Part shown: in pieces, positions 61,407 to 64,000 of the stretch
Layout of the letters: each line of letters starts with the position of its first letter
Position numbering within the stretch: the stretch's first letter is position 1
From: Ralstonia condita
Lineage (GTDB): Bacteria; Pseudomonadota; Gammaproteobacteria; Burkholderiales; Burkholderiaceae
Direction of reading: 5' to 3'
DNA: 64,000 nt
Assembly (NCBI RefSeq): GCF_958405655.1
Contig: NZ_CATYWO010000005.1
Span: 1 to 64,000, forward strand
Translations under genes and position numbers: made by a program
Notes under the pieces: generated by a model
The model's input: only the letters and a program-made list of their open reading frames with translations
Told to the model about the DNA's origin: nothing
The model's database searches: none

Positions 61407-62663
61407 ATGAAAATGTTGAATAAGACATTGGCAAGTTTGCTGGCGGCAGGTTCCCTCCTCGCCCTCAGTCAAACGGCCCTGGCAGTGGAAGACATGCCGG
61501 GCGGCCCCGCAGTGCGCCAACTCAATCTCGCGCCCCCGGTCACCAAGATCGCCGCCGAGATCCACTGGCTGCACTGGATGATGCTGATCATCTGCATCGT
61601 GATCTTCATCGGCGTGTTCGGGGTGATGTTCTACTCCATTTTCAAGCACCGTAAGTCAGTCGGTCACAAGCCCGCGACATTCCACGAAAGCACCACGGTT
61701 GAAATCATCTGGACCATCGTGCCGTTCCTGATCGTGATCGGGATGGCACTGCCGGCCACCAAGGCCGTGGTCGCAATGAAGGACACCACCAACTCCGACC
61801 TCACCATCAAGGCCACCGGCTACCAGTGGAAGTGGGGTTACGACTATCTGAAGGGCGAAGGCGAGGGCATTTCGTTCCTCTCTACGCTGACGACCCCCCG
61901 CGACCAGATCAACAATCAGGCGCCGAAGAGCAATACCTATCTGATCGAGGTCGACAACGAACTGGTCGTGCCGGTCAATCGCAAGGTGCGTATCGTCACG
62001 ACTGCCAACGACGTGATCCACTCGTGGATGATTCCGGCATTCGGCGTGAAGCAGGATGCGATTCCGGGCTTCGTGCGGGACACCTGGTTCAAGGCCGAAA
62101 AGGTCGGCGTGTACCGAGGTCAGTGCGCAGAGCTTTGCGGCAAGGAGCACGCGTTCATGCCGATCGTTGTGCGCGTACTGTCCCAGGACGATTACACCAA
62201 ATGGGTCGACGGCAAGAAGAAGGAAATGGCCGCCAAGGCGGACGACCCTAACAAGACCTACACGCTGGAAGAACTCAAGTCGCGCGGCGAGAAGGTCTAC
62301 ACCTCGAATTGCGCGGTCTGCCACCAGCCTAACGGCAAGGGCGGTGGTCCGTTCCCGGCGCTTGACGGCTCGAAGATTGCCAATGGCCCGCTGGCTGACC
62401 ACGTCAACATTGTGCTGCACGGCAAGAACGCGATGCCGCCCTGGGCTTCGGCACTCAACGATGTGGAAATCGCCTCCGTCATCACGTACGAGCGCAATCA
62501 CTGGGGCAACCACACGGGTGACCTGCTGCAGCCGACGCAGGTAAAGGATGCGCGTGGCGGCAAGATGCCCGAAGGCGGTGGCGCCAAGACGGCGGCCGCT
62601 GAATCCACTGGCAAGGTAACCGCCCAACAAGCCAATGCGGCCCAAGACCGCACCGCTGGCTGA
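61407..62663 (+). CDS. coxB: Cytochrome c oxidase subunit II with fused cytochrome c
   Basis: Subunit II of an aa3-type caa3-like oxidase, 418 aa. Signal peptide (about 1-26), two membrane helices, periplasmic cupredoxin with the CuA ligands in CAELCGKEHAFM, then a C-terminal cytochrome c domain with the haem site CAVCH and a Met ligand near NAMPPWA. A Gly/Ala-rich tail follows. The fused haem domain takes electrons directly from cytochrome c or a donor complex. Confidence 0.95.
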   Translation: MKMLNKTLASLLAAGSLLALSQTALAVEDMPGGPAVRQLNLAPPVTKIAAEIHWLHWMMLIICIVIFIGVFGVMFYSIFKHRKSVGHKPATFHESTTVEIIWTIVPFLIVIGMALPATKAVVAMKDTTNSDLTIKATGYQWKWGYDYLKGEGEGISFLSTLTTPRDQINNQAPKSNTYLIEVDNELVVPVNRKVRIVTTANDVIHSWMIPAFGVKQDAIPGFVRDTWFKAEKVGVYRGQCAELCGKEHAFMPIVVRVLSQDDYTKWVDGKKKEMAAKADDPNKTYTLEELKSRGEKVYTSNCAVCHQPNGKGGGPFPALDGSKIANGPLADHVNIVLHGKNAMPPWASALNDVEIASVITYERNHWGNHTGDLLQPTQVKDARGGKMPEGGGAKTAAAESTGKVTAQQANAAQDRTAG

Positions 62664-62704
62664 TTGATCGTCTGCGTGACGAAACGAATCCAAGGAGTTC
62701 TGCG

Positions 62705-64000
62705 ATGAGCACCGCTGTTACGCACCCGCAAGATCACGCGCACGGTCATGGAGACGACCATGCGCACGACCACCCGCATGGCTGGCGCCGTTGGCTGTTT
62801 GCGACCAACCACAAGGACATTGGTACGCTGTACCTGCTGTTCTCTTTCACGATGCTGCTCTCGGGCGGTACGTTGGCCTTGTTGATCCGCCTCGAGCTGT
62901 TCCAGCCGGGTCTGCAGTTCTTCCGTCCCGAGCTGTTCAACCAGTTCACGACGATGCACGGCCTGATCATGGTGTTCGGCGCGATCATGCCGGCCTTCGT
63001 GGGCTTTGCGAACTGGATGATCCCGCTGCAGGTTGGCGCGTCCGACATGGCGTTCGCGCGGATGAACAACTTCAGCTTCTGGCTGCTGCCGCCTGCTGCA
63101 ATGCTTCTCGTGGGCTCGTTCTTCGCACCGGGTGGCGCCACGGCTGCCGGCTGGACGCTCTACGCGCCGCTGTCGGTGCAGATGGGCCCGGGCATGGACA
63201 TGGCGATCTTCGCGATCCACATCATGGGTGCATCGTCGATCATGGGCGCGATCAACATCATCGTGACCATCCTGAACATGCGCGCGCCCGGCATGACGCT
63301 GATGAAGATGCCGATGTTCTGCTGGACGTGGCTGATCACGGCGTACCTGCTGATTGCCGTCATGCCGGTGCTGGCAGGGGCGATCACCATGGTGCTGACC
63401 GACCGCCACTTCGGCACGAGCTTCTTCTCGGCTGCCGGCGGTGGTGACCCGGTGATGTACCAGCATATCTTCTGGTTCTTCGGGCACCCCGAGGTGTACA
63501 TCATGATCTTGCCGGCGTTCGGCATCATCAGCCAGATCGTGCCGGCCTTCGCGCGCAAGCCGCTGTTTGGCTACAGCTCGATGGTGTATGCCACGGCTTC
63601 CATCGCCATCCTGTCGTTCATCGTGTGGGCCCACCACATGTTCACGACCGGCATGCCCGTGACCGGCCAGCTGTTCTTCATGTACGCAACGATGCTGATC
63701 GCGGTTCCGACCGGCGTGAAGATCTTCAACTGGGTGGCCACCATGTGGCGCGGCTCGATGACGTTCGAGACGCCCATGCTGTTCGCCATCGGCTTCATCT
63801 TCGTGTTTACGGTGGGCGGCTTCACGGGTCTGATCCTGGCCGTGGCCCCGATCGACATCCAGCTGCAGGACACGTATTACGTGGTGGCGCACTTCCACTA
63901 CGTGCTGGTGGCCGGTTCGCTGTTCGCGCTGTTCGCAGGCTTCTACTACTGGGGTCCGAAGTGGTCGGGCTACATGTACAGCGAGACGCGCGGCAAGATC
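62705..64000 (+). CDS. coxA: Cytochrome c oxidase subunit I, 3' end outside window
   Basis: Catalytic subunit of the haem-copper oxidase; 432 codons are visible and the frame is still open at the window end. It contains the low-spin haem ligand in TMHGLIMVFG, the active-site FWFFGHPEVYIMILP with the CuB His and cross-linked Tyr, AHHMFTTGM with two more CuB ligands, and YYVVAHFHYVL with the haem a3 ligand. The first 25 residues are His/Asp-rich (HAHGHGDDHAHDHPHG), an unusual soluble extension that could bind metal. Confidence 0.96.
   Translation, partial: MSTAVTHPQDHAHGHGDDHAHDHPHGWRRWLFATNHKDIGTLYLLFSFTMLLSGGTLALLIRLELFQPGLQFFRPELFNQFTTMHGLIMVFGAIMPAFVGFANWMIPLQVGASDMAFARMNNFSFWLLPPAAMLLVGSFFAPGGATAAGWTLYAPLSVQMGPGMDMAIFAIHIMGASSIMGAINIIVTILNMRAPGMTLMKMPMFCWTWLITAYLLIAVMPVLAGAITMVLTDRHFGTSFFSAAGGGDPVMYQHIFWFFGHPEVYIMILPAFGIISQIVPAFARKPLFGYSSMVYATASIAILSFIVWAHHMFTTGMPVTGQLFFMYATMLIAVPTGVKIFNWVATMWRGSMTFETPMLFAIGFIFVFTVGGFTGLILAVAPIDIQLQDTYYVVAHFHYVLVAGSLFALFAGFYYWGPKWSGYMYSETRGKI

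Overview
The window is about 64 kb of GC-rich chromosome (strong G/C third-position bias throughout) from a beta-proteobacterium, most probably Ralstonia or a close relative in the Burkholderiaceae. The reasons are the gene content and order: dacA-ybeD-lipB-lipA, gshA-gshB followed by a soluble EIIA/HPr/EI phosphotransfer set, gpmA-ctpA-moeB, a DUF2244 gene in front of coxB-coxA, and an MCE transport operon divergent from birA-coaX. This assignment is inference from synteny and protein style, not from a database search. No rRNA, tRNA, CRISPR array, insertion sequence, integrase or prophage gene was seen. Base composition and codon use look even across the window.

Layout. 1-6.5 kb: 5'-truncated patatin-like phospholipase, glutathione-peroxidase-like protein, ferritin-like di-iron protein, heptose adenylyltransferase, and a minus-strand birA-coaX-SPOR operon. 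6.5-10.2 kb: four-gene MCE lipid-transport operon (STAS-MlaE fusion, MlaF, MlaD, lipoprotein). 10.3-11.5 kb: VanZ-like protein. 11.5-14.9 kb: two-gene, apparently Fur-controlled NIS siderophore locus. 15-25.4 kb: what looks like a phosphatidylcholine/choline utilisation region, with a small lipoprotein, Tat-exported phospholipase C, a translationally coupled DMT transporter/winged-helix/36-residue microprotein trio, an XRE-triple-PAS regulator, betaine aldehyde dehydrogenase, choline dehydrogenase, a TorF-type porin and a small membrane protein. 25.6-26.1 kb: secreted protein made of YTQGA repeats.

26-32 kb: lipoate synthesis (lipB, lipA), ybeD and dacA, with a LysR regulator and a small ORF sitting between ybeD and lipB, then a hydrolase and a thioredoxin-like ferredoxin. 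32.2-37.1 kb: C4-dicarboxylate uptake (dctA) with its DctB/DctD two-component system and a sigma-54 promoter. 37-42.5 kb: thioredoxin-like protein, macro-domain protein, lipoprotein, LysE exporter, comM, DUF1269 protein, ubiK. 43-45.9 kb: sigma-54-preceded nitrogen operon (TorF porin, glnK, amtB). Between amtB and gshA lies a candidate small RNA.

46.2-51.1 kb: glutathione synthesis (gshA, gshB) and the EIIA-HPr-EI phosphorelay. 51.3-52.2 kb: Fur-controlled bfd and then bfr (iron storage). 52.3-55.6 kb: moeB, ctpA and gpmA on the minus strand. 55.8-58.3 kb: rhodanese, grxC, secB, gpsA. 58.3-60.6 kb: trmL, comF and a BioC-like methyltransferase. 60.7-64 kb: start of the cytochrome c oxidase operon (DUF2244 protein, coxB with fused cytochrome c, coxA cut by the window end).

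The parts most worth following up are the DMT/winged-helix/microprotein trio inside the choline region, the XRE-PAS-PAS-PAS regulator, the single-synthetase siderophore locus, the YTQGA repeat protein and the candidate small RNA downstream of amtB.
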